Part shown: piece by piece, positions 16,924-27,119 of the stretch
Position numbering within the stretch: the first letter of the stretch is position 1
Layout: each line of letters begins with the position of its first letter
Origin: Verrucomicrobiales bacterium
Lineage (GTDB): Bacteria; Verrucomicrobiota; Verrucomicrobiia; Verrucomicrobiales; DEV007
Direction: 5' to 3'
DNA: 64,000 nt
Assembly (NCBI GenBank): GCA_002698785.1
Contig: PAAG01000046.1
Coordinates: 124,001-188,000, forward strand
The notes under the pieces: model-generated
Told to the model about the DNA's origin: nothing
The model's database searches: none
Seen by the model: the letters and a program-made list of their open reading frames with translations, nothing else
Position numbers and translations under genes: made by a program

Positions 16924-18159
16924 TCAAGGCTCGATCTGCAAATCCATCACATCGAAATCAATATCGTAGACCCTGTACTCATCCGATTGCTTCACGACCT
17001 CCAGCCGGGTCTTCTCTGAAAACCTCAATCGCAGCGTCGTGGCCTGATCGGCCAGCACCTCGACCCCGTCAAAAGACAACACCAGCGACGGATCGGCAAG
17101 ATTCAGTTTCAACCTCGTGAGATCGAGGGTTCTCAAATTTGACAGACTGGATAGCTCAGCGAGGGCATTCCCGTTCACCAGAGTCCTGTTCAAGCTCAAC
17201 TTCGTTATCGAAGGAAAGCGACGAACCAAGTCCCTGACATCTTCTTTTGTGAGTTCCGACGAATTCACTCGAAGAGTTTCAAGCCTCGGAATCTCCGGCC
17301 CTACAAAAGGCGAAAAATCGCTCCCTCCCAGCTTGCCTCCCACATACTGACGAATCGTAAGCTGGGTAAGCCTTGGAAAAACTGCGAGTTCCACCCCTTC
17401 CCCATCTGAACGCTTGGGCCATACCAGGGACAACCTCTCCAGATGTCTCAGAGATCCGAGAACATTTGTCGCTTCTTTCTCAATCCCCCGAATTCGCAAC
17501 TTCGTAAGATTAGGAAAAGCGCGAACAAGCTTCTCCGTATCGCTTTCTGACAATACGACCATCCCAGTCGTATCCAGATCCAGCACAGTGAGCGGAAGCC
17601 CCTCTAACATATCCAGATTTCCCGCATCGATATTCGTCCTCATCAACACGAATCGTTTCAAGTTCGGAAAAATTTCGGCGATTGCCCGGAACTCCCCCTC
17701 TCCAAGGATTCCGTTCGAGTTCAGCGTCAGTTCCCGGCACACAGGTTTCACCCCCAGCGAGTCGATCAACTCATGATCGATCTCCATTGCATGAAATGCC
17801 AGGGAAGTCACTTCACGCATCGGATACGAAGCGAGCTCCTCCTGCGGATACTCATCCGCGTATCCAGGAACGGTCACTCTCAACATCGCTGGCGCAGTCA
17901 GCGGAATCGAATCTCGCAACCCGTGATTCTGCTTCCCGGCTACCTCCGGATCGGGTTGAAAGTGGAGGATATCGTCCAGGATCTTCTGAGTTAAGAGGGA
18001 ATCCACCACCATTACAGTAGCACCTTTCCTTCGAAGATCCTGATACACCTGACGGCGCGTGCTTACCAAGCCAGCCCAATACAGGACAGCCGATAAAACC
18101 GCGAGAAAAACAACGATGATCGCGGTAACGAGAAAAGGTTTATATGAATGCGTTGCCAT
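16924..18159 (-). CDS. Membrane-anchored leucine-rich-repeat protein
   Basis: A 411-residue protein. Residues 10-32 form an N-terminal membrane anchor with the rest outside. From about residue 120 the sequence consists of imperfect leucine-rich repeats with spacing such as [60 protein letters not shown] and [11 protein letters not shown]. Such scaffolds usually bind proteins; no enzyme domain is seen. Cell-surface or periplasmic LRR proteins are frequent in Planctomycetes and Verrucomicrobia. Confidence 0.85.
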   Translation of the reverse strand: MATHSYKPFLVTAIIVVFLAVLSAVLYWAGLVSTRRQVYQDLRRKGATVMVVDSLLTQKILDDILHFQPDPEVAGKQNHGLRDSIPLTAPAMLRVTVPGYADEYPQEELASYPMREVTSLAFHAMEIDHELIDSLGVKPVCRELTLNSNGILGEGEFRAIAEIFPNLKRFVLMRTNIDAGNLDMLEGLPLTVLDLDTTGMVVLSESDTEKLVRAFPNLTKLRIRGIEKEATNVLGSLRHLERLSLVWPKRSDGEGVELAVFPRLTQLTIRQYVGGKLGGSDFSPFVGPEIPRLETLRVNSSELTKEDVRDLVRRFPSITKLSLNRTLVNGNALAELSSLSNLRTLDLTRLKLNLADPSLVLSFDGVEVLADQATTLRLRFSEKTRLEVVKQSDEYRVYDIDFDVMDLQIEP

Positions 18160-18234
18160 CGAGTGTCGAATAACCGTCCTTTATATATCTTCCATGCGAA
18201 CTCACTACCTGTTTGCACCCTTACGTCACCTTCC

Positions 18235-19914
18235 GTGAGCAATCAACCATTCCGAATCTCGGCCCTGTACGCAGACCTCACTTCCCCTCCGCTCTGGACA
18301 AAGCCCTCTTCCGCCTCTTTCATACCTTTCATGTACACCGAAACTGACGGCAGCAGAAAAGCAATCGGCGACGTCGACGTCCTCTATCACAACGGCCTGT
18401 ATCACCTCTTCCACCTCGTCCTGCCAAACCACGATTTCATCGCGCATGCCGTCAGCACCGATGGAATCCATTGGCGGCGTGTCAGGAATGCACTTTTCAT
18501 CGGTGACCCCGGCAGTTGGGACGATCTCATGCTCTGGACCATGCACGTCTCACCCGATCCCCATAAGCCCGGATCCTGGCGCATGTTCTACACCGGCCTC
18601 ACACGGAGAGACCGTGGACTCTACCAGCGGATCGGCCTCGCCCTCAGTGACGACCTCTATCACTGGGAAAAATATCCCGTCCACTGGAAAGACGAACGTG
18701 GCCCTAACGATCCCGAACTCGTGCGCCAGGCTCGCGAAGAGAGTCGCCGCACCGAAGCTACAGCTATCGCAGCCATGATCGATGAGGATAGCTGCTTTCC
18801 CCTCTCCCCTTCGCCCGACTTCTATGAGGCCGACCTCGAAGAAGGTCGCCACTGGATTAGCTTCCGCGATCCATATTTCTTCTCGGGAAAAGATGGAAAC
18901 TGGATGCTGGCCGCCGCCCGAGTGAAAAACGGCCCCACAGTGAGACGTGGCTGTGTTGCCCTCCTCAAGGAAGTCAAACCCTACTGCTTCGAGTTCCGTC
19001 CTACCATGCACCACCCGGGGCTTTACGATGATATCGAAGTTCCAAACCTCGTTTCCATAGACGGCCATCGTTACCTTATTGGAAGCATGCGAGAAGACGC
19101 AAAAATCCGCTACTGGTATGGTGACGAAATGGACGCCGAATGGCGCAGCTACCACGACAATGTCCTTATGGCCGCAGGAAACTACGCCGGTCGTATCTGC
19201 CATGACGAAAATGGTTGGCTTCTGTGGGGCTTCTTTGCCATGAACCGGCACGATCGCACCGCCGACAACATCATGCCGCCACCCAAGCGACTCGTAAGAT
19301 CTCCCTCCGGACTCCTCCGACTCAAGACCTTTGAACAGTTCGAAAACTGGAAAGCCGAAAAAGTCGACACCCTCTGCGTCAAGAGCCTAAAAAATCACGA
19401 ACACGATCACTGCCGCACCGAAGAAGCTCGTTGGGAAGTCTCCAGCGCCAGCGCTTTTCAGGCATTCGTCTTCGATCAGGAACTCGAAAACTTCTGGCTC
19501 AAGTGTCGCCTCAAACTCCAGGGCAAAGGCAAATGCGGTCTCGTCCTACGAATCGATCCCGAGACACACGACGGCTACTACCTCTCACTCGACCTCCTCA
19601 AAGGAGTCGCCCAGATACGTGCATGGGGAACAGCACCCGATGAAGATGGCGAAAGAATGATGTCGTTTGAGACACTGCAATCATCCTACTGGTTTGTCGA
19701 TACACCTGGCGAAGCCGAGATTTCCCTTCTCACATTCGGCAGCTACATCGAACTTTCTATCAACGGCTACGTCTCACTTTCCCTTGCCGACCGGCACTTC
19801 GAAAAAGGACTTGTTGGCGTCTATCTCGAAACAGCCACCCTTCTCGTCGAAGACCTGGAACTTCATCGCATGAAAAACCCCGACCAAATCGACGACCACC
19901 TCGTCGGCGGATAA
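18235..19914 (+). CDS. Glycoside hydrolase of the GH32/GH43/GH68 beta-propeller superfamily
   Basis: I prefer GTG 18235 (559 aa); an ATG at 18148 would overlap the divergent gene and add 29 atypical residues. The N-terminal half is a five-bladed propeller: [17 protein letters not shown] carries the candidate nucleophile Asp, [10 protein letters not shown] gives the RDP motif of GH32, and DDIEVPNLV could hold the acid/base Glu. The C-terminal third (from about residue 410) is a GH32-like beta-sandwich. No signal peptide is evident, so the substrate would be hydrolysed inside the cell. Divergence from invertase motifs leaves the substrate, possibly a fructoside or another glycoside, open. Confidence 0.8.
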   Translation: MSNQPFRISALYADLTSPPLWTKPSSASFIPFMYTETDGSRKAIGDVDVLYHNGLYHLFHLVLPNHDFIAHAVSTDGIHWRRVRNALFIGDPGSWDDLMLWTMHVSPDPHKPGSWRMFYTGLTRRDRGLYQRIGLALSDDLYHWEKYPVHWKDERGPNDPELVRQAREESRRTEATAIAAMIDEDSCFPLSPSPDFYEADLEEGRHWISFRDPYFFSGKDGNWMLAAARVKNGPTVRRGCVALLKEVKPYCFEFRPTMHHPGLYDDIEVPNLVSIDGHRYLIGSMREDAKIRYWYGDEMDAEWRSYHDNVLMAAGNYAGRICHDENGWLLWGFFAMNRHDRTADNIMPPPKRLVRSPSGLLRLKTFEQFENWKAEKVDTLCVKSLKNHEHDHCRTEEARWEVSSASAFQAFVFDQELENFWLKCRLKLQGKGKCGLVLRIDPETHDGYYLSLDLLKGVAQIRAWGTAPDEDGERMMSFETLQSSYWFVDTPGEAEISLLTFGSYIELSINGYVSLSLADRHFEKGLVGVYLETATLLVEDLELHRMKNPDQIDDHLVGG

Positions 19915-19976
19915 ATTCGAGATTCTGTTACATGTTTCAACTATCGAAATTCACTTACGATCTCGACTTTTCTCAC

Positions 19977-20004
19977 TGATTACGGATAACTGATTACAGA
20001 TTAC
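19977..20004. repeat. Four-unit heptanucleotide repeat, copy 1
   Basis: Four consecutive 7-mers, TGATTAC, GGATAAC, TGATTAC and AGATTAC, end 7 bp before the start codon of the acyltransferase gene at 20012. The unit consensus is NGAT(T/C/A)AC. Two further four-unit copies occur at 57196-57223 and 61489-61516, also upstream of genes. Confidence 0.8.
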
Positions 20005-20011
20005 CGCCACA

Positions 20012-21259
20012 ATGCTAGAGTTCTCCGACGCACCGTATCAGTTCTTTGAACCACAGCCATCCTCGCCTGTCATCTGGCTGGGCCGGAAAGTGAACCAGCA
20101 CTTTATCGTCCCTAGAAAAAATCACCTCATCCAAGAACTCCGGGTCGAAGGTGCCTTAGACGAAATCAACGAGGCTCGAACTAACGGCGATCGTCTCGTT
20201 TTCGTCATCAACCACCCCTCGCACAGCGACCCCCAAGTCATCTCTGAAGTGCACCGACAGCTCGGAATTCCTTCCTCCTTTATGGCTGCATACGATGTCT
20301 TCCTGCGCAGCAAACTCAGTTGCTGGGTAATGCAGAAATGTGGCCACTTTTCCATCGACCGAGAAGGCAGCGACCGAAAAGCCATGTCTACCGCCATCGA
20401 CATGATCAAAGGTGGCGACTTTGCGTTGAACATCTACCCCGAAGGTAACGTCTACCTCACCAACGATCGCGTCACCCCCTTCCTCGACGGAACCGCCTTC
20501 ATCGCCCTCAAAGCGCAGAAAGACCTAAAAGACACAGCGCGGGTGAAGGTCATTCCTATCAGCCTCAAATTCACACATCTCACCGCTCCAAAGGAGACAG
20601 TAACCGAGCGGATGATTCAGCTCGCTCGCGATTGCGGATACCAATATCCCAAAGACGTAAAACCGCTCGATGCAGTCTTCGGTCTAGGCAACCACATCGT
20701 GTCGAACTACTTGAGAACCCACGGCTACAAAGAAGAGATGGCCACCGGTCCCGAAGGACTCTACGAAACGCTAACCGGGTTCACCAACGACCTTGTCGCA
20801 AAACTCGAAGGAGGCCTCAGCCTCGAAGCTTCTCCCGAGACCGATCTCGTCGACCGCATCCGCAAGATTCGATCGAAGATCCACCAACTCCGTACCGACG
20901 AGAAAGCCGAACCCCACCCCGAAATCGACGGCATCGCCGAGAAAGCCATTCTTGTCCTTCGGATCCACGGCTACCTCACCCCCTACCTTTCTGACAAACC
21001 TACCATTGATCGCTACGACGAGACTGTCGAACGAATTGCCGAGGACTACTATTCCAAGGCTATGCCCCGCACCGGCCCTCGACGCTGTTACGCCCAGATC
21101 CACAGCCCCCTCGACGTGCAGGAATACATGGACAACGCAGGAGGAAAACTTCGCGACGCCGTCGCCAGCCTCACCTGTGATTCAGAGAAGGCCGTCCAGA
21201 AAGGCATCGACGACATCAACGAAAAGAACGACACCTCCGGTGCCTGGATGGTGAACTAA
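20012..21259 (+). CDS. 1-acyl-glycerol-3-phosphate acyltransferase-like protein (PlsC family)
   Basis: A 415-residue protein. The acyltransferase core shows the H-x4-D motif as NHPSHSDPQ (H68, D73), the second block FSIDREGSDRKAM and the third as IYPEGNVY, where EGN replaces the usual EGT/EGN of the glycerol-phosphate pocket. Residues after about 260 form a helical extension not present in minimal PlsC. There is no clear membrane anchor. It may acylate lysophosphatidate or another acceptor such as an ornithine lipid. The start lies directly after a heptanucleotide repeat array rather than a Shine-Dalgarno sequence. Confidence 0.85.
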   Translation: MLEFSDAPYQFFEPQPSSPVIWLGRKVNQHFIVPRKNHLIQELRVEGALDEINEARTNGDRLVFVINHPSHSDPQVISEVHRQLGIPSSFMAAYDVFLRSKLSCWVMQKCGHFSIDREGSDRKAMSTAIDMIKGGDFALNIYPEGNVYLTNDRVTPFLDGTAFIALKAQKDLKDTARVKVIPISLKFTHLTAPKETVTERMIQLARDCGYQYPKDVKPLDAVFGLGNHIVSNYLRTHGYKEEMATGPEGLYETLTGFTNDLVAKLEGGLSLEASPETDLVDRIRKIRSKIHQLRTDEKAEPHPEIDGIAEKAILVLRIHGYLTPYLSDKPTIDRYDETVERIAEDYYSKAMPRTGPRRCYAQIHSPLDVQEYMDNAGGKLRDAVASLTCDSEKAVQKGIDDINEKNDTSGAWMVN

Positions 21260-21265
21260 GTCGTT

Positions 21266-21586
21266 CTACAAATACCGTGGTTCGAGCCCTAGGCCCTCAA
21301 GAGTCTCAAAAAAATCGGCACTGTCTTCCCTTTCCACGTCAAAATCCGAAAAGGCGCCGAAGAACCACCAAGCACTGAACATCCCCACGTCAGTCTTATG
21401 GAGAACTTCATACAGTAGTAGAAAATCGTTTACGGAAACATAATCCGTCCGAATAGCCACGCGATCTTCGGGTAGATCCCGAACCATCCCATTAGCCATG
21501 ATGCGGCTGAACACCGGAGTCCCAAACAAAATAATCAAAACGCATCCAGCGATAATAATATAACAGACACTTCTATTCCTCATCAC
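21266..21586 (-). CDS. Small membrane-anchored protein, unknown function
   Basis: A 106-residue protein with one N-terminal hydrophobic segment (residues 7-28) that could be a signal anchor. The rest is acidic and aromatic, with no recognised domain. It is convergent with the acyltransferase gene, 6 bp apart at the stops. Confidence 0.6.
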   Translation of the reverse strand: MMRNRSVCYIIIAGCVLIILFGTPVFSRIMANGMVRDLPEDRVAIRTDYVSVNDFLLLYEVLHKTDVGMFSAWWFFGAFSDFDVEREDSADFFETLEGLGLEPRYL

Positions 21587-21823
21587 TCGACAGTCACTAT
21601 TGAAAGCCTAATTTTGCTACATGGTAGCGACGTGCGGCTCGCACGTCGACGAATTAGCACAGATTCAATCCTACAAAAGAATACGTCCGCGTTCATTTTC
21701 AGAACTCGACAGCTCCCCCCCGCTATCCACTCTGCGGATTCCCCTCCCGCCCGCAAATACCATTCATCCCTTCCATCAAAATTCGTCACTTGGCCCGGCG
21801 TAGAAAAAGGACGTTCCTACCCC

Positions 21824-22717
21824 ATGCCAGCACAAACACCCGACGAACTAAACCACCACTTCGGCATCGACGAACACATCGCCTTCCATCAGGGCCCCGG
21901 CGAGTTCCCTTTCGTAAGCCTCACCACCTCGCACGGAACCGCCGAGGTCTGTCTTTACGGAGCCCACCTCACCTCGTGGATTCCCACCGGCGCAGCCGAA
22001 GTCATCTGGACCAGTCCCGATGCCATCTATCTCACCGGGAAAGCCATTCGCGGCGGCATCCCTGTTTGCTGGCCTCGATTCGCAGATCAAGACACTCCGT
22101 ACGACATCCCCGCTCACGGAGTCGCACGCACCTCCCTATGGGAAGTCACATCCACCTCCGCCGACGCCCCCGAGGCAAAGATCACCCTCAAACTTCCGTC
22201 ATGCGAAAGCCTGCCCGCCTTTGACCTCCAACTTATCATCACCGTATCGAAAAAACTGCACCTCGAACTCACCACCACCAATCTTTCAGAGCAGCCATTC
22301 ACGATCACTCAGGCCCTCCACACCTACCTCAACGTAGGCGACATCGATCAAGTCGAAATCTCCGGCCTCGACGAAGTCCGTTACCACGACAAAATGGACG
22401 ACTACCAGGAGAAAATACAAACAGGCAACATCACCTTCGACAAGGCGTTCGACAGCATCTACGAAGGCACATCCTCAGATATCCTCCTCCACGACAAGTC
22501 CCTCGATCGCACCATCAAGGTCACCAAAGCCGGTTCCGACACCACCGTCATCTGGAACCCCTGGAAAGAAGCTGCAGAGAAGATGGCCGACATGCCAGAC
22601 AACGGCTACCAAAACATGGTCTGCATCGAAGCAGCAAACGCAGGAGAAGAAACCATAACACTGCACCCGAACGAAAAGCACTCACTCGGCACCCAAATCT
22701 CACTGGAAACCGAGTGA
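21824..22717 (+). CDS. D-hexose-6-phosphate mutarotase (YeaD family)
   Basis: Taken from ATG 21824 (297 aa); the 70 codons upstream in frame look non-coding. The aldose-epimerase beta-sandwich has the YeaD signature: LYGAHLTSWIP, IRGGIPVCWPRFAD, PAHGVARTSLWEV with a catalytic His, LHTYLNVGDI and a C-terminal MVCIEAAN carrying the catalytic Glu. The enzyme interconverts alpha and beta anomers of glucose-6-phosphate or a similar hexose phosphate in the cytoplasm. No sugar operon surrounds it. Confidence 0.92.
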   Translation: MPAQTPDELNHHFGIDEHIAFHQGPGEFPFVSLTTSHGTAEVCLYGAHLTSWIPTGAAEVIWTSPDAIYLTGKAIRGGIPVCWPRFADQDTPYDIPAHGVARTSLWEVTSTSADAPEAKITLKLPSCESLPAFDLQLIITVSKKLHLELTTTNLSEQPFTITQALHTYLNVGDIDQVEISGLDEVRYHDKMDDYQEKIQTGNITFDKAFDSIYEGTSSDILLHDKSLDRTIKVTKAGSDTTVIWNPWKEAAEKMADMPDNGYQNMVCIEAANAGEETITLHPNEKHSLGTQISLETE

Positions 22718-22885
22718 CTCAATAAATCGCCAAACCTGCGCGATCACAGGAAAGCAAAATTCGGCCAGACCCCAGCTCGCTAGTCCGATAAGGACAACCA
22801 CTCCCTCCACAACAGCTGGACTAGTCTGCCAATTCATCATCCGGAGTGTAGAAAAATTTCGCTGCGCATTCCACAGAAATCGCAT
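22700..22885 (-). CDS. Small single-TM protein (61 aa)
   Basis: A short frame whose last 18 bases overlap the end of the mutarotase gene tail to tail. Residues about 24-52 are strongly hydrophobic and could span the membrane once. An internal start at residue 16 or 17 (MMNWQTS) is more likely than the first Met. No family is recognised, and the protein may not exist. Confidence 0.4.
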   Translation of the reverse strand: MRFLWNAQRNFSTLRMMNWQTSPAVVEGVVVLIGLASWGLAEFCFPVIAQVWRFIESLGFQ

Positions 22886-23137
22886 CGACTTTCCCGTGTG
22901 GTTTTGTTAGTATAAACAACATGCAGCCCCCTCGCAATCGAATCCACTCACATATCCTGAGTCCCCATTGCGAAAATGATGAAAAACGAAAACCCCATCA
23001 TTTCCCATCATCACGAAACCTACCAACACCCACTTAAACCTCTCACAGCCAACAAACAGAAAACAAAAACACTCGAATAAAATAAAAACTCAACCCATCA
23101 TTTTCATCCCTCGGGCCAAAACACTTCTGCCTTATTT
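22718..23137. other. Intergenic region with a dispersed repeat
   Basis: Apart from the small minus-strand frame at its left end, this 420-bp stretch contains no protein-like frame. It holds a 38-bp repeat (22974-23011) that recurs at 63321-63358. A related CCCATCATTTTC stretch follows at 23096-23107. The right half is very A-rich. Confidence 0.6.
22974..23011. repeat. 38-bp dispersed repeat, copy 1
   Basis: It begins AAATGATGAAAAACG and ends CATCATTTCCCATCAT. It matches 63321-63358 at 37 of 38 positions by direct comparison. Within it AAATGATG and CATCATTT are inverted copies, so it can form a small hairpin. Confidence 0.75.
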
Positions 23138-26100
23138 CTACTCCCCCACTCCCTTCATCAAATAGGCAAACAGATCACGCAGCTCCTCGTCGCTCAGCCC
23201 TGACAACAACGCCGGCGGCATCAACGAGATCGGGGACGCTTCCAGCTTCTCCACCTCTGTCCGATCCAACACCGTCACCTGCCCTGCCAGATCTCGCAAC
23301 GAAACTGTCTTCGGCGACTGCTCCTGCATCAGTCCAGTAAGCACCCTACCGTCCTTCATCGATGCGACGTAGTTCAGGTAACCCTCTCGCAGCTCCAGGC
23401 TCGGATTCACGATCGAAGGAATCCAGAAATCCAGGTTTCCCCGCTCATACGGAGTCAGGTCCGGCCCGATACTCATCCCTTCCCCAAACAACTGATGACA
23501 CGTCGCACAACGAGTCGAAAAGATCACCTTCCCCGCAGCAGCATCTCCAGCACCTGCGGACAGCACTTCCTTAATCCGCTTATCCTCTGCCGCCAGATCG
23601 ACTCCACCGGATCCAGCTGCAATCCCCGGCCAGTGATCACTGATCCGCTCGTTCAGAGCCGGATCATTGTGCTGCATCATCAACTGCACCACATCCGGCG
23701 AAACATCGCGATCCTTCACTACGGCCTCGTCGACCTTGTCCATCATCATCATCGCCCACTTTGGACGGCTTGCCAGAACCCTCTCGGCCGTCGAACGCAC
23801 ATTGTGCTCTGCAGGAAGAGTGGAACCGTAACGTCCAAGAATCGTCTTGGGGATACTCGGATCATCATACCGGGCCAGAGACTGCAGGGCGACGCGCTTC
23901 AACGCGCTCTGTTGGTCCAGTCCAAGAAGCCTCAGCAATGGCGCCACAACAATTGGGTCCTCGATCTCGCCGAAAAGTTTCGCCAGCTCCAGCCTCTCGA
24001 TCGGATTCGACGAAGAGGAGTTCACCACCGCGATCGCCTTCTTCAACGCTTCCTTGTCTCCCTGCTGAATTGCCAGCGCCATCTCGCTGCTTCCCGACTT
24101 CGCCGCATGCTCCCGCACCTGCTTGGCAAGCGCTTCCGGCAACTTCGGCATCGAAGTTCCTTCGAAAGCGAGAAACACACCAGTCATGAGCCGTTCTTTC
24201 GCATCCTTGTCAGGAGCCGCCTCAACCAGCCTGGATGCAGTCATAAAATTTTCTTCACCACCCGCCATCGCATAACGCCGACCGAGTCGCTCGGCGATGA
24301 ACTCCCGGAACAACTTCGATTTCCAAGTGTCCGGCTCCGTCGCCAGCCTTACAACATCTGCACGTCCATCTTCCGCATGAGCCTCGATCGCCCACCAAAT
24401 CAGCAAAGGAATATGGGGGTCCTCGAAATCTTCCTCAAACGGAAGCAATCGCTCAACAATAGCCAATCCCAACTCAGGTGTCATCCTTCTCGCGGTTGTA
24501 GCCAGACGAGCACGCAGAGAAGCATCGGAATCTGCTCCAGATTCCATAAAATTCATCTCCGCAAACTCCTTCGCAATATCCGATCGCCTTGCCTGCTGTT
24601 CCGGACTCAGGTTTTCACTCGCAATCGACGCAAACTCCAGAATCGCCACCTGCCAGCGCTTCGCTGCACGCTGCTCCGCTCCGCTCGGACGGTTTTCCAA
24701 ATACATCGGAAACAGAAGCTCTCCGGCCGCGAGGCTGGCCGAGTCGAGCATTGCCGAAAGCTCCTTCAACTTTCCTTCCTCTTCGTCTGGAGCCAACAGT
24801 CTAACCTTGGAAAGAGGATCACTCTCATCCCATTCCAGCTCGAGCAAAGCTCGCTTTCTCACCACCCAGTTCGGATCTTCTCGCAAAATCTCAACAAGCT
24901 CCGCGGGCGCAGCCTCGCTCAAATCCCCGTGCATCACCTTCGGCTTCGTTCCCTTCGGCTTGATTCGATATATCCGACCGCTCCCTTTGTGCCAGTCGTC
25001 AACCGGCCTCACGTGACTCAATCTCGTATCATACCAGTCCGCCATGTAGACACAGCCATCGGGACCAACTCCGGAAAAGACAGGACGAAACCACCTGTCA
25101 TCGGTTTCGACGAGTGGTTCCTCATCCACGGTGCGATAGGTAGTTCCGTCAGGGATCAGCTCACTCACCCACACAATGTTGTGGAGCGAATTTGGCGCAA
25201 TAATTTTCCCATTCCACTCCTGCGGAAAGAGCCCCCCTTCATAAATACAGAATGCCTGGGCAAACCGACGATCATCACCCTCGTGCTCCATGTGCTGGAA
25301 GTAGCCGAATGCATAGGGGTTTGTCAGGGGGCCATGTTTTCCCCACGACTTCTTCCCATAGCTTCCTTGCGGATAGTACATCCCCCGGGTCTTTCCATTA
25401 TTCGTTCCCGAAAAGACTCGACCGACAGAATCAATCTCAAGACTGAACGTATTCCCACCGCCTTCGGCAAAAATCTCAAACTTCTCCCATTCCGGATGGA
25501 ATCGCCAGACCATCTGCCCCTGCCATTCCACCGCCTTGCCAGAATAGGGATCCACCACACTCCCAGTCGTAGTCGAGCCATTCACTCCGTACAGCCAACC
25601 GTCCGGCCCCCACTTCAAGCTGTTCATCACAGAATGAGTATCCTCAATACCGAATCCCGACAGCTTCACCTCAGGATCCCCATCCGGCACCGCATCCCCA
25701 TCGGCATCAGGAAAAAAAAGGAGATAGGGTGCATTCGATACCCAGATACCGCCTGCCCCCGTCACGCACGAGGTCGCGATGTTCAATCCCGTAATGACAT
25801 CACGGTGCTGATCATAAATCCCGTCTCCATCAGTGTCTTCAAAAACGGTGATCTTGTCGGCGCCTTTCTCACCGAGCGGAGGCGGGAGCGGAACCTTGTC
25901 GAACTGCGCCCGCAAGTGGTTGTCGTATTCAACAATCTTCAACCCTGCAGGGAACTGATACTGCAGATATTGCGTGACCCACATCCTCCCCTGCGAGTCC
26001 CAACTGATATGAAGGGGCTGGCCGATTTCTGGCTCACTTGCGATAAGTTCGATTTCAAATCCCTCGCGAACCCGAAACGCCTTCAGAGCCTCTTCCGGAG

Positions 26101-26272
26101 GAGTCGGATCCGAACCGTCCGAAAGAGCACCACGGCCCTCAAAGTTCAGTATCACTTCCGCCGCCTGATCAGAGCCTGCGACGTTCGCGTCCGGATCAGC
26201 AGCAACACCAGCCCCGACGAAAAATGTAGCAGTAAAGAGGTAAACGAGATCTCTGCGCATAGAGTTGAACAT
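23138..26272 (-). CDS. Secreted PVC-type membrane-bound dehydrogenase domain / HEAT-repeat / cytochrome c protein
   Basis: A 1044-residue exported protein. After a signal peptide, residues about 60-450 form a beta-propeller of the type annotated as membrane-bound dehydrogenase domain, with FRVREGFEIELIASEP, DSQGRMWVTQ, VFEDTDGDGIYD, FSGTNNG and GVGPDGCVYMADWYD. The middle (about 480-860) is a helical HEAT-like array. The C-terminus is a cytochrome c domain of the PVC haem-binding kind, with the CATCH site near residue 923, QLFGEGMSIGPDLT and a late Met-rich segment. These proteins are a hallmark of Planctomycetes and Verrucomicrobia; the oxidised substrate, probably a sugar, is not known. Confidence 0.93.
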   Translation of the reverse strand: MFNSMRRDLVYLFTATFFVGAGVAADPDANVAGSDQAAEVILNFEGRGALSDGSDPTPPEEALKAFRVREGFEIELIASEPEIGQPLHISWDSQGRMWVTQYLQYQFPAGLKIVEYDNHLRAQFDKVPLPPPLGEKGADKITVFEDTDGDGIYDQHRDVITGLNIATSCVTGAGGIWVSNAPYLLFFPDADGDAVPDGDPEVKLSGFGIEDTHSVMNSLKWGPDGWLYGVNGSTTTGSVVDPYSGKAVEWQGQMVWRFHPEWEKFEIFAEGGGNTFSLEIDSVGRVFSGTNNGKTRGMYYPQGSYGKKSWGKHGPLTNPYAFGYFQHMEHEGDDRRFAQAFCIYEGGLFPQEWNGKIIAPNSLHNIVWVSELIPDGTTYRTVDEEPLVETDDRWFRPVFSGVGPDGCVYMADWYDTRLSHVRPVDDWHKGSGRIYRIKPKGTKPKVMHGDLSEAAPAELVEILREDPNWVVRKRALLELEWDESDPLSKVRLLAPDEEEGKLKELSAMLDSASLAAGELLFPMYLENRPSGAEQRAAKRWQVAILEFASIASENLSPEQQARRSDIAKEFAEMNFMESGADSDASLRARLATTARRMTPELGLAIVERLLPFEEDFEDPHIPLLIWWAIEAHAEDGRADVVRLATEPDTWKSKLFREFIAERLGRRYAMAGGEENFMTASRLVEAAPDKDAKERLMTGVFLAFEGTSMPKLPEALAKQVREHAAKSGSSEMALAIQQGDKEALKKAIAVVNSSSSNPIERLELAKLFGEIEDPIVVAPLLRLLGLDQQSALKRVALQSLARYDDPSIPKTILGRYGSTLPAEHNVRSTAERVLASRPKWAMMMMDKVDEAVVKDRDVSPDVVQLMMQHNDPALNERISDHWPGIAAGSGGVDLAAEDKRIKEVLSAGAGDAAAGKVIFSTRCATCHQLFGEGMSIGPDLTPYERGNLDFWIPSIVNPSLELREGYLNYVASMKDGRVLTGLMQEQSPKTVSLRDLAGQVTVLDRTEVEKLEASPISLMPPALLSGLSDEELRDLFAYLMKGVGE

Positions 26273-26369
26273 GACAGAAACCTCCTTTCCTTGAACACAA
26301 AAACCCCGGCGTGTTCATGGATTTCCCTGCGCAAAACTGCCCAAAGAGAATCCCTCTATCCTAAAGGCA

Positions 26370-26403
26370 CAAAAAACCCGGTGCATCCAAAGACGAACCG
26401 GGT
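26370..26403 (-). terminator. Rho-independent terminator of the beta-barrel gene
   Basis: Read on the minus strand, a 7-bp stem (ACCCGGT with ACCGGGT; 26376-26382 and 26397-26403) is followed by a run of six or seven T. It lies 35 bp past the stop of the beta-barrel gene and separates it from the giant cytochrome gene. Confidence 0.8.
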
Positions 26404-26437
26404 CAGCAAATTCCTGAGAATCGAAAACCGTATCCGA

Positions 26438-27001
26438 TTACCAAGGCACCCGGATACCCGCACGGATGATCGCAAAATCGGCAGGATTATCGTCTACCCA
26501 GTTGTAGGAATAATCAGCGAAAAGCCCGGTGCAGCCCCACGACTCAAATCGCAGATCAAGACCACCGCCTACATACCAAAGCATGTCAGAGCTATTCGAA
26601 CCTACGATACCAGGCCCACCGAAAACGTAAGGAGCGATTGTGCTGCAGCACTCACCGCCAAGAGGCATCCGATAATTGAAACCAAGACGCCCGACGTGCT
26701 CGATAGGAGCGCCGCCCTGCTTCATGTATTCCACTCCGATGCCGAAGTTGTGACCCAAGAAGTAAGTGAGACCAAGACCACCACCATATTCACCTTCGAT
26801 ATTCGCAACATCGGCCCAGGCGCCAGAAGCAAAAAGGCTGAACTCCCAACCGATGTCGTAGCAGTAGCTCGGGCTGGTGATTTTTTGCTCCACCATCGGC
26901 GACTTGGCGCTGTGGTAAGCTTCCTTATTCCAATTCCAACCCGCCTGGGTCAGAGAACAAGTGAGAAAAGTGATCGCGAGGACAGTAGAGAAAACCTTCA
27001 T
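26438..27001 (-). CDS. Outer-membrane beta-barrel-like protein
   Basis: A 187-residue protein with a signal peptide cleaved near TQAGW (residue 21). The mature part alternates hydrophobic and polar residues in strands such as GGGLGLTYFLGHNFGIGVEY, RLGFNYRMP and FADYSYNWV, and ends in W (VPW), typical of small eight-stranded outer-membrane barrels. Four Cys residues (YCYD, ECCS, WGC) are unusual for such barrels. It has its own terminator. The function is unknown. Confidence 0.8.
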   Translation of the reverse strand: MKVFSTVLAITFLTCSLTQAGWNWNKEAYHSAKSPMVEQKITSPSYCYDIGWEFSLFASGAWADVANIEGEYGGGLGLTYFLGHNFGIGVEYMKQGGAPIEHVGRLGFNYRMPLGGECCSTIAPYVFGGPGIVGSNSSDMLWYVGGGLDLRFESWGCTGLFADYSYNWVDDNPADFAIIRAGIRVPW

Positions 27002-27119
27002 ATCAGCGGTCTGAAAGACGTTCTAAGGCAGGATGCTACAGAGAAATTTCAATACGACAAACCTTTTTTCGCAGATTTACCGATCAGAGGTGATTACATT
27101 CCCACACCTACTCTGGGGT

